Source of the DNA: Dyella_D sp052115385
GTDB taxonomy: Bacteria > Pseudomonadota > Gammaproteobacteria > Xanthomonadales > Rhodanobacteraceae
Direction: 5' to 3'
Length of the DNA: 64,000 bases
NCBI RefSeq assembly: GCF_052115385.1
Contig: NZ_JBFRGP010000001.1
Location: 434,001 to 498,000 of the forward strand
Shown here: positions 46,017 to 55,006 of the stretch, piece after piece
How positions within the stretch are numbered: position 1 is the first letter of the stretch
How the letters are laid out: the number at the start of each line of letters is the position of its first letter
Notes under the pieces: model-generated
Told to the model about the DNA's origin: nothing
What the model saw: the letters and a program-made list of their open reading frames with translations, nothing else
Database searches by the model: none
Made by a program: the position numbers and the translations under genes

Positions 46017-48182
46017 TCAGACCGGATTGGCGCCGAGGCCACAGATTCGCTCCAGCAGCTGCGCCTGTGCATTGCGCACCGTCTGGCCGGCCGGCGTCAG
46101 CCGGTGGTAAAGGCCATCGGCCTGCAGCACCGAGGCGCTGCTGTTGTCGGCGAGGTACAGCTCCAGCTCCTTCTTCACCCGCTGCTGCAGCTTCTTGCTC
46201 TCGATCGGGAAGCCGGTTTCGACGCGGCGGTCGAGGTTGCGTTCCATCAGGTCCGCGCTGGCCAGGAACAGTTCCTCGTCGCCGTTGTTGGCGAACCAGT
46301 ACGCCCGGCTGTGTTCCAGGAAACGGTCGACGATCGAGCGCACGCGGATGTTGTGCGACACGCCCGGCACACCGGGACGCAGGCAGCACATGCCGCGCAC
46401 GATCAGGTCGATCTTCACCCCGGCCGTGCTGGCCTTGTACAGCGCGCGGATCACCTTCGGATCGGTCAGCGCATTGACCTTGGCGATGATCTGCGCGGCG
46501 CGGCCGGCCTGCGCATGCGTGGTCTCGCGCGCGATCAGTTCCAGCAAGGTCTTTTTCAGGGTGAACGGCGCATGCAGCAGCTTCTTCATGCGCAGCACCT
46601 TGCCCATGCCGGTGAGCTGGCTGAACAGCTTGTGCACGTCCTCGCACAGCGCCTGATCGGAGGTGAGCAGGCTGTAGTCGGTGTACAGGCGCGCATTGCC
46701 GGTGTGGTAGTTGCCGGTGCCCAGATGCGCGTAGCGCACCAGCTCGTCGCCCTCGCGGCGCTGGATCAGCATCAGCTTGGCGTGCGTCTTCACCCCGACC
46801 ACGCCGTAGATCACCATCGCGCCGGCCTGCTGCAGGCGCGAGGCGAGGGTGAGGTTGGATTCCTCGTCGAAGCGCGCGCGCAGTTCCACCACCACGGTGA
46901 CTTCCTTGCCCGCGCGCGCGGCGTCCACGAGCGCGTCGACGATTTCCGAGTTGGCGCCGCTGCGGTACAGCGTCTGCTTGATCGCCAGCACGCTGGGGTC
47001 CTTGGCGGCCTGGTGCAGCAGGTCGACCACCGGCGCGAAGGATTCGAACGGATGCAGCAGCAGCACGTCCTGCTTGCCGATCACCTGGAACAGGTCTTCC
47101 TCTTTCTTCAGCGCCTTCGGGATCGCCGGCGTAAACGGCGGATACAGCAGCTGCGGCGCGTGCGACTTGTTGGCCAGTCCCATCAGGCGGGTGAGGTTGA
47201 CCGGGCCGTTGACCTCGTACATCTCGGCGGCGGCCAGGCCGAACTGCTTGAGCAGATAGTCGGTGAGTTCCTTCGGGCAGTTGTCGGCGACTTCCAGCCG
47301 CACCGCGTCGCCGAAGCGCCGCGAATACAGCTCGCCGCGCAGCGCGCGGGCCAGGTCTTCGACATCTTCCGGGTCGATCGTGAGGTCGGCGTTGCGGGTC
47401 AGGCGGAACTGGTAGCAGCCGCGCACCGACATGCCGGGGAACAGTTCCTCGGTGTGCGCGTGGATGATCGAGGACAGCAGCACGAAGTTCTCGCCGCCCT
47501 CGCACACTTCGTCCGGCAGGCGGATCAGGCGCGGCAGCACGCGCGGCGCCGGCACCACGGCCAGGCCGGAGTCGCGGCCGAACGCATCGACGCCTTCCAG
47601 CTGCACGATGAAGTTGAGGCTCTTGTTGACCAGCAGCGGGAACGGGTGGGTCGGGTCCAGCCCGATCGGCGTGACCAGCGGCGCCACCTCGTGGCGGAAA
47701 TAGCGGCGCACCCACAGCTTCTGTTTGTGCGACCACTCGTTGCGCCGCACGATGCGGATGCCGTGCCGAGCCAGTTCCGGCAGCACGCTCTCGTTGAGGA
47801 TGGTGTACTGCCGCTCGATCTGCTTGTGCGCGATCTCGCTGATCTCGCTCAGCGCGCGGCGCGGCGCGATCGCGTCGGCGCCGACGATCTCGTGATCGAA
47901 GGCGATCTGGCTTTTCAGCCCCGCCACGCGGATCTCGAAGAACTCGTCCATGTTGCTGGAGAAGATCAGCAGGAACTTCAGGCGCTCCAGGATCGGCTTG
48001 CGCTCGTCCAGCGCCTGGTCCAGCACGCGGATGTTGAATTGCAGCTGGGACAGCTCGCGGTGGATGTACAGGCTGCTGTCGTTGAGGTCCGGCGCGGCGC
48101 CTTGGGTTTCGCCGGCGGGCGTTGCCGCGGCGGGGGCTTCTTCGACCGTCACGCTGGGGCGGGTTTCGCTGCTGGACATCAT
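46017..48182 (-). CDS. ppk1: Polyphosphate kinase 1
   Basis: A 721-residue PPK1, which builds long polyphosphate chains from ATP. Domains in order: N-terminal helical domain (HRELSQLQFNIRVLDQA, FLLIFSSNMDEFFEIRVAGL), head domain, and the two phospholipase-D-like catalytic domains. The autophosphorylated histidine is in VKTHAKLMLIQRR, the second active histidine in FLEHSRAYWF, and LGTGNYHTGNARLYTDY is a further signature. The N terminus has a 30-residue low-complexity extension. AGGAAG precedes the ATG-ATG start, and the second ATG (48179) is equally possible. No exopolyphosphatase gene is adjacent. Confidence 0.95.
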   Translation of the reverse strand: MMSSSETRPSVTVEEAPAAATPAGETQGAAPDLNDSSLYIHRELSQLQFNIRVLDQALDERKPILERLKFLLIFSSNMDEFFEIRVAGLKSQIAFDHEIVGADAIAPRRALSEISEIAHKQIERQYTILNESVLPELARHGIRIVRRNEWSHKQKLWVRRYFRHEVAPLVTPIGLDPTHPFPLLVNKSLNFIVQLEGVDAFGRDSGLAVVPAPRVLPRLIRLPDEVCEGGENFVLLSSIIHAHTEELFPGMSVRGCYQFRLTRNADLTIDPEDVEDLARALRGELYSRRFGDAVRLEVADNCPKELTDYLLKQFGLAAAEMYEVNGPVNLTRLMGLANKSHAPQLLYPPFTPAIPKALKKEEDLFQVIGKQDVLLLHPFESFAPVVDLLHQAAKDPSVLAIKQTLYRSGANSEIVDALVDAARAGKEVTVVVELRARFDEESNLTLASRLQQAGAMVIYGVVGVKTHAKLMLIQRREGDELVRYAHLGTGNYHTGNARLYTDYSLLTSDQALCEDVHKLFSQLTGMGKVLRMKKLLHAPFTLKKTLLELIARETTHAQAGRAAQIIAKVNALTDPKVIRALYKASTAGVKIDLIVRGMCCLRPGVPGVSHNIRVRSIVDRFLEHSRAYWFANNGDEELFLASADLMERNLDRRVETGFPIESKKLQQRVKKELELYLADNSSASVLQADGLYHRLTPAGQTVRNAQAQLLERICGLGANPV

Positions 48183-48329
48183 TTTCTTCCTGTCCCCGTC
48201 GACGGGGATGTGGGAATGGGCATGCTACCCCGTTCCCGCGGCAGCCACGCCAGGCGCCCGCCGGTCGTTCCGGGCCGATTTCGCAAACCGTCATATTGCT
48301 GCGGAAATTTGACGGCGCGGTGACGACGC

Positions 48330-49223
48330 TCAGCTTCGTGCGTAGGCATTCAAGGCATCGCCCAGGTAATCGAACAGCTTGCGCACCGCGGCCTGGCGGC
48401 GCAGGTCTTCGTGCATCACCACCCAGCATTCCATCGGAATCGACAACTCCTGCGCCAGCAGCCGCCGCATTTTCGGCGCGCGCGCGGCCAGCGGCACCTG
48501 GCAGATGCCGATGCCGTAGCCGGCGCGCATCGCCGCCAGCGCGGCCAGGTGGTGGTCGGTGCGCAGCGCGAACTGCTCGCGCGTCCAGGGCAGGTGCTTG
48601 GGACGCATCGCGCGCAGGTACGGCGGCTCCTGATCGAAACCGATCAGGCTGTGCTCGCGCAGTGCCTCCAGCGTGGCGGGTGTGCCATGCCGGCGCAGAT
48701 AGCGCGGGTGCGCGAACAGGCCCAGTTCGATCCGCGCGAGCTGGCGCGCCACCAGCGCCTGCTGGGTGGGGCGCGCCATGCGGATGGCCAGGTCGGCGTC
48801 CTTGCGCAGCAGGTCCTGCGCGCGGTCGGTCACGGCCAGCTCGATGGTGACCTCCGGATGTGCGTGCCGGAACTCGGCCAGCATCGGCGGCAGCACTTCG
48901 GTGCCGATCACTTCGCTGGCGGTGACGCGCACCACGCCGCGCACCGCGTCCTCGCCCGCGCTGACCGCGCGCTGCAGCGCCGCGGTGGCCGAGGCCATCG
49001 CTTGTGCATGCGGCACCAGGCGTGCAGCCAGCTCGGTGGGCAGCAGCCCCTGCGGCGAGCGGGTGAACAGCGCGGCGTCCAGCGCCGCTTCCAGTTCGCG
49101 GATATGCCGCCCCAGGCTGGGCTGGGTCATGGCCAGGGCGCGCGCGGCGCCGGACAGGCTGCCTTCGCGCATCACGGCGAGGAAGGAGCGGTAGAGGTCC
49201 CAGGAGGGTTCGGGCTTGGTCAT
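48330..49223 (-). CDS. LysR-family transcriptional regulator
   Basis: A 297-residue LysR-type regulator: a winged helix-turn-helix at about residues 8-65 (GSLSGAARALAMTQPSLGRHIRELE), then the two-lobed effector-binding domain (ASEVIGTEVLPPMLAEF). Start ATG at 49223 (MTKPEPSW). It is divergent from the reductase gene at 49315 across a 91-base gap, the classic layout in which LysR controls its neighbour and itself. The inducer is unknown. Confidence 0.9.
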   Translation of the reverse strand: MTKPEPSWDLYRSFLAVMREGSLSGAARALAMTQPSLGRHIRELEAALDAALFTRSPQGLLPTELAARLVPHAQAMASATAALQRAVSAGEDAVRGVVRVTASEVIGTEVLPPMLAEFRHAHPEVTIELAVTDRAQDLLRKDADLAIRMARPTQQALVARQLARIELGLFAHPRYLRRHGTPATLEALREHSLIGFDQEPPYLRAMRPKHLPWTREQFALRTDHHLAALAAMRAGYGIGICQVPLAARAPKMRRLLAQELSIPMECWVVMHEDLRRQAAVRKLFDYLGDALNAYARS

Positions 49224-49314
49224 GCATATTTGTATAGCAGATGTTCGGTCTTCGTGGATTTTCTTATGGGTGGCGCGAGGCCAGGCTGGGTCCATTCCAA
49301 GCGAGGACGGCACG

Positions 49315-50262
49315 ATGAAGCGCATGAAGACGGCACTGGTGGTAGGCGCCAACGGCGGCGTGGGCGGCGAGACCTGCATGGCCCTGCTGCGCCACGGTTG
49401 GCATGTGCGTGCTCTGGCGCGCCGGCCGGGCCACGGCGCGGAGGGCGTCGAATGGGTGCAGGGCAACGCCATGCTGGCGGCCGACGTGGTGCGCGCCGCG
49501 GACGGTGTGGATGTGATCGTGCATGCGGTGAACCCGCCCGGCTACCGCGGTTGGGAGACCCTGGTGCTGCCGATGCTGGAGAACACCATCGCCGCCGCGA
49601 AGGCCGCCGGCGCCCGCATCGTGCTGCCGGGCACCATCTACAACTACGGTCTCGATGCCTTTCCCGTGCTTACCGAAGCGGCGCCCCAGCATCCGGTCAG
49701 CCGCAAGGGCGAGCTGCGCGTGGCGATGGAACAGCGCCTGGCGCAGGCGGCGAACGAAGGGACGCCGGTGCTGATTTTGCGCTGCGGCGATTTCATCAGC
49801 CCGCGCAATACCGGCAACAGCTGGTTCACCCAGGGCCTGGTGAAAGCCGGTGCGCGGGTGCGTGCGGTGAACTACCCGGGGCCGCCGGAGCTGGGACATG
49901 CCTGGGCTTATCTGCCCGACGTAGCGGAAACGCTGGCGCGGCTGCTCGATCGTGCGGATGAGCTGGAGCCGTTCGCCTCGTTCCATTTCGGCGGCTATTG
50001 GCTCGATGGCCACCAGCTGCTCGACGCGGTGCGCGCGGCGACCGGCGACGCCTCGGTGCGCGCCGCACGTTTCCCCTGGTGGATGGTGGCGCTGGCGCAG
50101 CCGTTCGTGGAGACGCTGCGCGAGCTGTGGAAGATGCGCTACCTGTGGAAGAGCGAAGCGCGGCTGGAGGAAGCGAAGCTGCGCGGCTTTCTCGGCGAGG
50201 TGCCGAGGACACCGGTGGTCGAAGCGGTGCGTAGTGCGCTGGTGGGCGCCGGCTGTCTCTGA
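49315..50262 (+). CDS. NAD(P)-dependent epimerase/reductase (SDR, NmrA-like)
   Basis: A 315-residue extended or atypical short-chain dehydrogenase. The Rossmann motif VVGANGGVGGETC is near residue 9, followed by a strand and basic LARRPG suited to NADP. HAVNPPGYRGWE replaces the usual catalytic Y-x-x-x-K position seen in classical SDRs, while LPGTIYNYG resembles the Ser/Tyr region of epimerase-like members. The substrate is unknown. It is controlled presumably by the divergent LysR protein. A palindromic repeat begins 8 bases after its stop. Confidence 0.8.
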   Translation: MKRMKTALVVGANGGVGGETCMALLRHGWHVRALARRPGHGAEGVEWVQGNAMLAADVVRAADGVDVIVHAVNPPGYRGWETLVLPMLENTIAAAKAAGARIVLPGTIYNYGLDAFPVLTEAAPQHPVSRKGELRVAMEQRLAQAANEGTPVLILRCGDFISPRNTGNSWFTQGLVKAGARVRAVNYPGPPELGHAWAYLPDVAETLARLLDRADELEPFASFHFGGYWLDGHQLLDAVRAATGDASVRAARFPWWMVALAQPFVETLRELWKMRYLWKSEARLEEAKLRGFLGEVPRTPVVEAVRSALVGAGCL

Positions 50263-50270
50263 CGCGTCCG

Positions 50271-50363
50271 GCGTAGGTTGGGGTGAGCACAGCGAACCCC
50301 AACACCGCCACCTCCATGCGCATCGCAACGTTGGGGTTCGCTGCGCTCACCCCAACCTACGCC
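50271..50363. repeat. REP/BIME-like palindromic repeat, copy 5
   Basis: Arms GCGTAGGTTGGGGTGAGC and GCTCACCCCAACCTACGC flank a short spacer. It fills nearly the whole gap between the convergent reductase and AraC-type regulator genes. Confidence 0.85.
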
Positions 50364-50370
50364 GAGCGCT

Positions 50371-51171
50371 TCAGGTCGGGGCACCTTTGGCGCGCGGTCG
50401 CTGTTCCCCGGCCATGTAGCGGCTGGGCGGTTCGCCAAGCACGCGTCGGAATGCTGCGGTGAATGCGCTTGCACTGCCGTAACCGAGTTCGACCGCCACC
50501 TCGGTGATCGACTGCCCCCGCCCCAGCCGCGTCAACGCCGCCAGCAGGCACGCCTGCTGCCGCCACGCCGCATAGCTCATCCCGGTCTGCTGGCGGAACG
50601 TGCGGGTGAAGTGGCGCCGGCTCATGTCCACCTTGGCCGCCACCGCGTCGATATCCAGATCCAGCGCGGGCGCATCCAGCATCGCGCGGCAGAGCTTGTG
50701 CAGGCGCGGCTCGGCCGGCAGCGGCGTGTTGAGGGCGAGGGTGGGCATGGCGCGGATCTCGTCCAGCAGCAGCGCCATCAGACGGCCGTCGCGGCCGTCC
50801 AGCGTGTATTCGGCAGGCAGGTCGACGGCGGCTTCGAGCAGTTCGTGCAGCAGCGGCGAGACCGCGATCACCTGGCAGTGGTCCCACATGCCCTGCGCGG
50901 CGTCGCGCTGCACATAGGCGCTGCGCGTGCTGACCTCGCCGTCCATGTGCACCTCGTGCATCACGCCGCCGGGAATCCACAGCGCGCGGCGCGGCGGCAC
51001 GATCCAGCTGCCTTCGGGCGTGATCGTCTTGACCACCCCGGTGGCGGCATACAGCAGCTGGTGGCGCTTGTGCGCATGGGCAGGCAGCACGAAGCGGGCG
51101 GGGTAGTCGTTACCCGTGGCGACGATGGCGCGGGGCACGTCCTCGTAGTGATTGACGCGGGTCTGGCGCAT
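50371..51171 (-). CDS. AraC-family transcriptional regulator
   Basis: A 266-residue AraC/XylS regulator. The N-terminal cupin-like effector domain contains LPAHAHKRHQLLYAATGV and VPPRRALWIPGGVMHEV. The C-terminal double helix-turn-helix spans about 160-255, with MSRRHFTRTFRQQTGMSYAAWRQQ and ITEVAVELGYGSASAFTAAFRRVLG. It is divergent from a Fsr-like efflux gene across 136 bases, the usual pairing in which the regulator switches on the neighbouring exporter. The ligand is unknown. Confidence 0.9.
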   Translation of the reverse strand: MRQTRVNHYEDVPRAIVATGNDYPARFVLPAHAHKRHQLLYAATGVVKTITPEGSWIVPPRRALWIPGGVMHEVHMDGEVSTRSAYVQRDAAQGMWDHCQVIAVSPLLHELLEAAVDLPAEYTLDGRDGRLMALLLDEIRAMPTLALNTPLPAEPRLHKLCRAMLDAPALDLDIDAVAAKVDMSRRHFTRTFRQQTGMSYAAWRQQACLLAALTRLGRGQSITEVAVELGYGSASAFTAAFRRVLGEPPSRYMAGEQRPRAKGAPT

Positions 51172-51307
51172 GGGGAATGGCCCGAATTCGACGGATATTG
51201 ACCCACTGGCGTGAGCGGGCCGGCGGTGCCCAATTTAAGGTGCTGGCCAGGCCGCGGCAAGTCGCCGCGCGCCGACCTTCCCCGTCCAGCCATAGACCCC
51301 CGCTGCC

Positions 51308-52570
51308 ATGCAGACCCGCGTCGACGATCTTCCCCTGCCGGCCGCCCAGGCCGCCGCCCCCAAGGCCGAGCCGAAAACCGCATTCGGCATCATCGGTGCG
51401 ATCAGCTTCGCCCACCTGCTCAACGACATGATCCAGTCGTTGATCCTGGCCATCTATCCGATCCTGAAAGAAGGCTTCCACCTCAGCTTCGCCCAGGTCG
51501 GCCTGATCACGCTCACCTACCAGGTCACCGCCTCGCTGCTGCAGCCGCTGGTGGGCATGGTCACCGACCGCAAGCCGATGCCGTTCTCGCTGCCGGTGGG
51601 CATGGGCTTCACCCTGTGCGGCTTGCTGCTGCTGGCCAATGCGCCGAACTTCCCGCTGCTGCTGGTGGCCGCGGCGCTGGTCGGTACGGGTTCGTCGGTG
51701 TTCCATCCGGAGTCCTCGCGCGTGGCGCGCATGGCTTCCGGCGGGCGGCACGGCCTGGCGCAGTCGCTGTTCCAGGTCGGCGGCAATACCGGCGCCTCGC
51801 TGGGGCCGCTGCTGGCGGCGTGGATCATCGTGCCGCATGGCCGCGGCAGCGTGGCCTGGTTCGCGCTGGCGGCGCTGCTGGCGATCGTGGTGCTGCTGCA
51901 GGTGAGCGCGTGGTACCGCGACCACCATGCGGTGCGCGGCAAGGCCAAGGCGCGCCATGCGACGGTGACGCTGACGCGCGGGCGGGTGGCCGGCGCGGTG
52001 GCGATCCTGGGCCTGCTGATCTTCTCCAAGTACTTCTACATCGCCAGCATCACCAGCTATTACACCTTCTATCTGATCCACAAGTTCGGCGTGTCGGTGC
52101 AGAACGCGCAGACGCATCTGTTCGTATTCCTGTTCGCGGTGGCGGCCGGTTCGCTGATCGGCGGGCCGGTCGGCGACCGCATCGGGCGCAAGTGGGTGAT
52201 CTGGGCCTCGATCCTCGGCGTGGCGCCGTTCACCCTGCTGCTGCCGCACGCCAGCCTGTTCTGGACCGGCGTGCTGACGGTGGTGATCGGCCTGATCCTG
52301 TCCTCCGCGTTCTCGGCGATCCTGGTCTATGCGCAGGAACTGATTCCCGGCCGCGTGGGCATGATTTCCGGCCTGTTCTTCGGCTTCGCCTTCGGCATGG
52401 GCGGCATCGGCGCCGCGGTGCTGGGCAAGGTGGCGGACGTGCAGGGCATCGATTTCGTCTACGGCATCTGCGCCTACCTGCCGCTGCTGGGCGTAATCAC
52501 CGTGCTGCTGCCGAATCTGGACAGACCCAATCTGGACGGTCCCAGGCGCCGCACCGCCAAGGCCGGCTGA
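51308..52570 (+). CDS. MFS efflux transporter, fosmidomycin-resistance-like
   Basis: A 420-residue major facilitator with 12 helices, related to Fsr, the fosmidomycin resistance protein. Signatures are FAHLLNDMIQSLILAIYPIL in helix 1, the loop VGMVTDRKPMP, VGTGSSVFHPESSRVARM (highly characteristic of this branch), and GGPVGDRIGRKWVI between helices 8 and 9. It probably exports small toxic compounds by proton antiport. The drug range is not readable. It is divergent from the AraC-type regulator. Confidence 0.88.
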   Translation: MQTRVDDLPLPAAQAAAPKAEPKTAFGIIGAISFAHLLNDMIQSLILAIYPILKEGFHLSFAQVGLITLTYQVTASLLQPLVGMVTDRKPMPFSLPVGMGFTLCGLLLLANAPNFPLLLVAAALVGTGSSVFHPESSRVARMASGGRHGLAQSLFQVGGNTGASLGPLLAAWIIVPHGRGSVAWFALAALLAIVVLLQVSAWYRDHHAVRGKAKARHATVTLTRGRVAGAVAILGLLIFSKYFYIASITSYYTFYLIHKFGVSVQNAQTHLFVFLFAVAAGSLIGGPVGDRIGRKWVIWASILGVAPFTLLLPHASLFWTGVLTVVIGLILSSAFSAILVYAQELIPGRVGMISGLFFGFAFGMGGIGAAVLGKVADVQGIDFVYGICAYLPLLGVITVLLPNLDRPNLDGPRRRTAKAG

Positions 52571-52657
52571 GCCCGCCGCACGCTCCGGCCTGGCCGCGAC
52601 GCGCTAGCATGGCGGGCATGGCCGCGCGACGGCGCGCGGTAGCGAGAGGAGTGGGCA

Positions 52658-53413
52658 ATGCGTTCGGGCAATCCGGTTCTACGCGATAGCACTTTCCAGG
52701 GCCTGTTCGCCGAAGGCGAACGCATGACCCTCAACGGCACGGTGGCCAAGACCGGCCTGCTGCTCCTGGCAGTGGTCACCGGTGGTTGGACCTGGCTGCG
52801 TTTCAGCCATGCCGCCGCGGAGGCGGGCAACCTGGCCGCAGGCATGGCGGCGATCGCGCCCTTCATGTGGGGCGGCCTGCTGGCCGGCTTCGTGCTGGCC
52901 CTGGTGACGGTGTTCAAGTCCAACTGGGCGGGCATCACCGCGCCGGCCTATGCGATCGCCGAAGGCTTTGCGCTCGGCGGCCTGTCGGCGATCTTCGAGC
53001 AGCGTTTTCCCGGCATCGTGCTGCAGGCGGTGATGCTTACCGCCGGCGTGATGGCAGTGATGCTGACCTTGTACCGCACGCGCATCATCCAGGTCACCGA
53101 CAAGCTGCGCACCGGCATCGTGGCGGCCACCGGCGCGATCATGCTGCTGTACCTGGTGGACATGGGCCTGCGCGCCTTCACCAGCATCCAGGTGCCTTTC
53201 ATCCATGAATCCGGCGCGATGGGCATCGGCTTCAGCCTGCTGGTGGTGGGCCTGGCGGCGTTCAACCTGCTGCTGGACTTCGACATGATCGAGAACGGCG
53301 TCGACCAGGGCGCGCCGAAGTACATGGAGTGGTACGGCGCGTTCGGCCTGATGGTGACGCTGGTGTGGCTGTACCTGGAGCTGCTGCGGCTGCTGTCGAA
53401 AGCGCGGCGCTGA
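52658..53413 (+). CDS. Bax inhibitor-1/YccA-family membrane protein
   Basis: A 251-residue inner-membrane protein with seven predicted helices, matching bacterial Bax inhibitor-1 (YetJ/YccA-like) proteins. Signatures are the N-terminal SGNPVLRDSTF, found in the YccA-like bacterial subgroup, AYAIAEGFALGGLSAIFE in the middle, and NLLLDFDMIENGVDQGAPKYMEWYGAFGL near the C terminus, which includes acidic residues matching the pH- and calcium-sensing pair of BsYetJ. A calcium-leak or membrane-homeostasis role is known for relatives. It is followed by a strong terminator. Confidence 0.9.
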   Translation: MRSGNPVLRDSTFQGLFAEGERMTLNGTVAKTGLLLLAVVTGGWTWLRFSHAAAEAGNLAAGMAAIAPFMWGGLLAGFVLALVTVFKSNWAGITAPAYAIAEGFALGGLSAIFEQRFPGIVLQAVMLTAGVMAVMLTLYRTRIIQVTDKLRTGIVAATGAIMLLYLVDMGLRAFTSIQVPFIHESGAMGIGFSLLVVGLAAFNLLLDFDMIENGVDQGAPKYMEWYGAFGLMVTLVWLYLELLRLLSKARR

Positions 53414-53435
53414 AGCGGCATCGATGTACGAACCA

Positions 53436-53465
53436 AGGGCCGGCAGCTTGCCGGCCCTTTTTTCT
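53436..53465. terminator. Terminator after Bax-inhibitor-1 gene
   Basis: AAGGGCCGGCA pairs with TGCCGGCCCTT around GCT and is followed by TTTT. It lies between this gene and the convergent small membrane protein gene. Confidence 0.88.
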
Positions 53466-53470
53466 TGGTG

Positions 53471-53932
53471 CTACCAGCGCATGCCGTGCATCGCAGTCAA
53501 CGACATGCCGATCACGATCAGCGCGGTCAGGAACAGCGCGAACGGAATCAGCAGCAACAGCGCATACAGATGCGTGCGCGCCTGCTCGCCGCGGCCCTGC
53601 CATGCGCGCAGCAGGGCGAGTGCGATGCAGGGCAGCATCGCCGCCGCCGGCAGGAACGGCGCGACGCCGGCCCAGCGCCGGTCGAGCAGGAGCACCAGCG
53701 CCGACAGCAGCCCGGCAAAGGCGAGCAGGTGCAGCAGGATGGCGCGGATGCGCGGATGGCCAATCCGCGTGATCCACCAGCCCAGGTACAGCGGATACGT
53801 CAGGCCGCCGGCGTACAGCCAGGGCGAATCGCCGTGGACGTGCTTGGCGACCTGGTCGTAGACCAGCGGCGGGATCAGCATGACCGCGAAGATCGACAAC
53901 AGGTGCAGTGCGATCTTCCCTGCCAGCTTCAT
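53471..53932 (-). CDS. Small four-helix membrane protein, unknown
   Basis: A 153-residue protein with four predicted membrane helices (about 6-25, 38-55, 62-82 and 118-145). I do not recognise a family. It begins MKLAGKIALHLLSIF and ends close to a terminator. The start ATG at 53932 lies only three bases after the murB stop, so it is probably translated from the same transcript as pyrD and murB, which is the only clue to its role. Confidence 0.65.
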   Translation of the reverse strand: MKLAGKIALHLLSIFAVMLIPPLVYDQVAKHVHGDSPWLYAGGLTYPLYLGWWITRIGHPRIRAILLHLLAFAGLLSALVLLLDRRWAGVAPFLPAAAMLPCIALALLRAWQGRGEQARTHLYALLLLIPFALFLTALIVIGMSLTAMHGMRW

Positions 53933-53935
53933 GGT

Positions 53936-55006
53936 TTATCCCTTGCCGACGACGATCGGTTCGGGCTCTAACGTCACACCGAACTTCCCGTGCACACCCG
54001 CGATCACCTTCTGCGCAAACGCCCATAGCTGCGCGCCGCTGGCCTGGCCGTGGTTGACCAGCACCAGCGCATGGCGGTTGGAGATGCCGGCGTCGCCGTC
54101 GCGCTGGCCCTTGAAGCCGGCCGCTTCGATCAGCCACGCGGCGGACAGTTTCCAGTGGCCATCCGCGCCGGGCCATGCGGCCAGTTCCGGATGCTCGCGT
54201 TTGAGCGCTTCGCCAACGGCCGCATCGACGATCGGGTTCTTGAAGAAGCTGCCGGCGTTGCCGATCACCGCCGGGTCCGGCAGCTTGCGCGTGCGCAGGT
54301 GCACCACGGCTTCGGCGACGTGGAACGGCGCCGGCTTGTCCACGCCCATGCGCGCCAGTTCCTCGCGGATGCCGGCGTAGTCCAGGCGCAGCTCGTGCGT
54401 GCGGGGCAGGGCGAAGCGTACGGCGGTGACGATGTAGCGGCCCGGTTCGCGCTTGAAGCGCGAGTCGCGGTAGGCGAAGGCGCAGTCGTTGCGGTCGAGC
54501 ACGGCCACGCGATGTTGCTGCGTATCCCAGGCTTCCACGCTTTCGACGAACTCGGCCACTTCGGTGCCGTAGGCGCCGATGTTCTGGATCGGCGCGGCAC
54601 CGACCGTGCCCGGAATCAGGATCAGGTTTTCCAGGCCGGCGAAGCCCTGGCCCAGGGTCCAGCGCACGAAGTCGTCCCAGCGCTCGCCCGCGGCCACGGC
54701 GATCCGCGTGAGGTCGCCTGCCTGCTCCACCTGCACGCCGCGGTTGGCCATCGCCACCACGGTGCCGTCGACGTCGCCGGCCAGCAGCAGGTTGCTGCCT
54801 TCGCCCAGCACCAGCAGCGGGCTGCTGCGCACGGCGGGGAAGTCCAGCAGCTCCGGCAGCTTCGCCGCCTCGGTCACTTCCGCCAGCAGCCTGGCGCGCG
54901 CGTTGACGCGCAGCGTGTTGCGCTGGCCCAGCGGCGCGTTCTCGATCAGCGCGTAACCGCCCATGTCGGTGCGCTGCGGCGGCAGCGAGTACGGATCAGC
55001 CGGCAT
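53936..55006 (-). CDS. murB: UDP-N-acetylenolpyruvoylglucosamine reductase
   Basis: A 356-residue flavoenzyme of peptidoglycan precursor synthesis that reduces enolpyruvyl-UDP-GlcNAc to UDP-MurNAc with NADPH. FAD contacts include LVLGEGSNLLL and LIPGTVGAAPIQNIGAYG, with the catalytic serine in GNAGSFFKNP. It belongs to the E. coli-like type I MurB. The ATG at 55006 overlaps the end of pyrD by 11 bases and has GAGGA at good spacing, supporting this start and translational coupling. Confidence 0.95.
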   Translation of the reverse strand: MPADPYSLPPQRTDMGGYALIENAPLGQRNTLRVNARARLLAEVTEAAKLPELLDFPAVRSSPLLVLGEGSNLLLAGDVDGTVVAMANRGVQVEQAGDLTRIAVAAGERWDDFVRWTLGQGFAGLENLILIPGTVGAAPIQNIGAYGTEVAEFVESVEAWDTQQHRVAVLDRNDCAFAYRDSRFKREPGRYIVTAVRFALPRTHELRLDYAGIREELARMGVDKPAPFHVAEAVVHLRTRKLPDPAVIGNAGSFFKNPIVDAAVGEALKREHPELAAWPGADGHWKLSAAWLIEAAGFKGQRDGDAGISNRHALVLVNHGQASGAQLWAFAQKVIAGVHGKFGVTLEPEPIVVGKG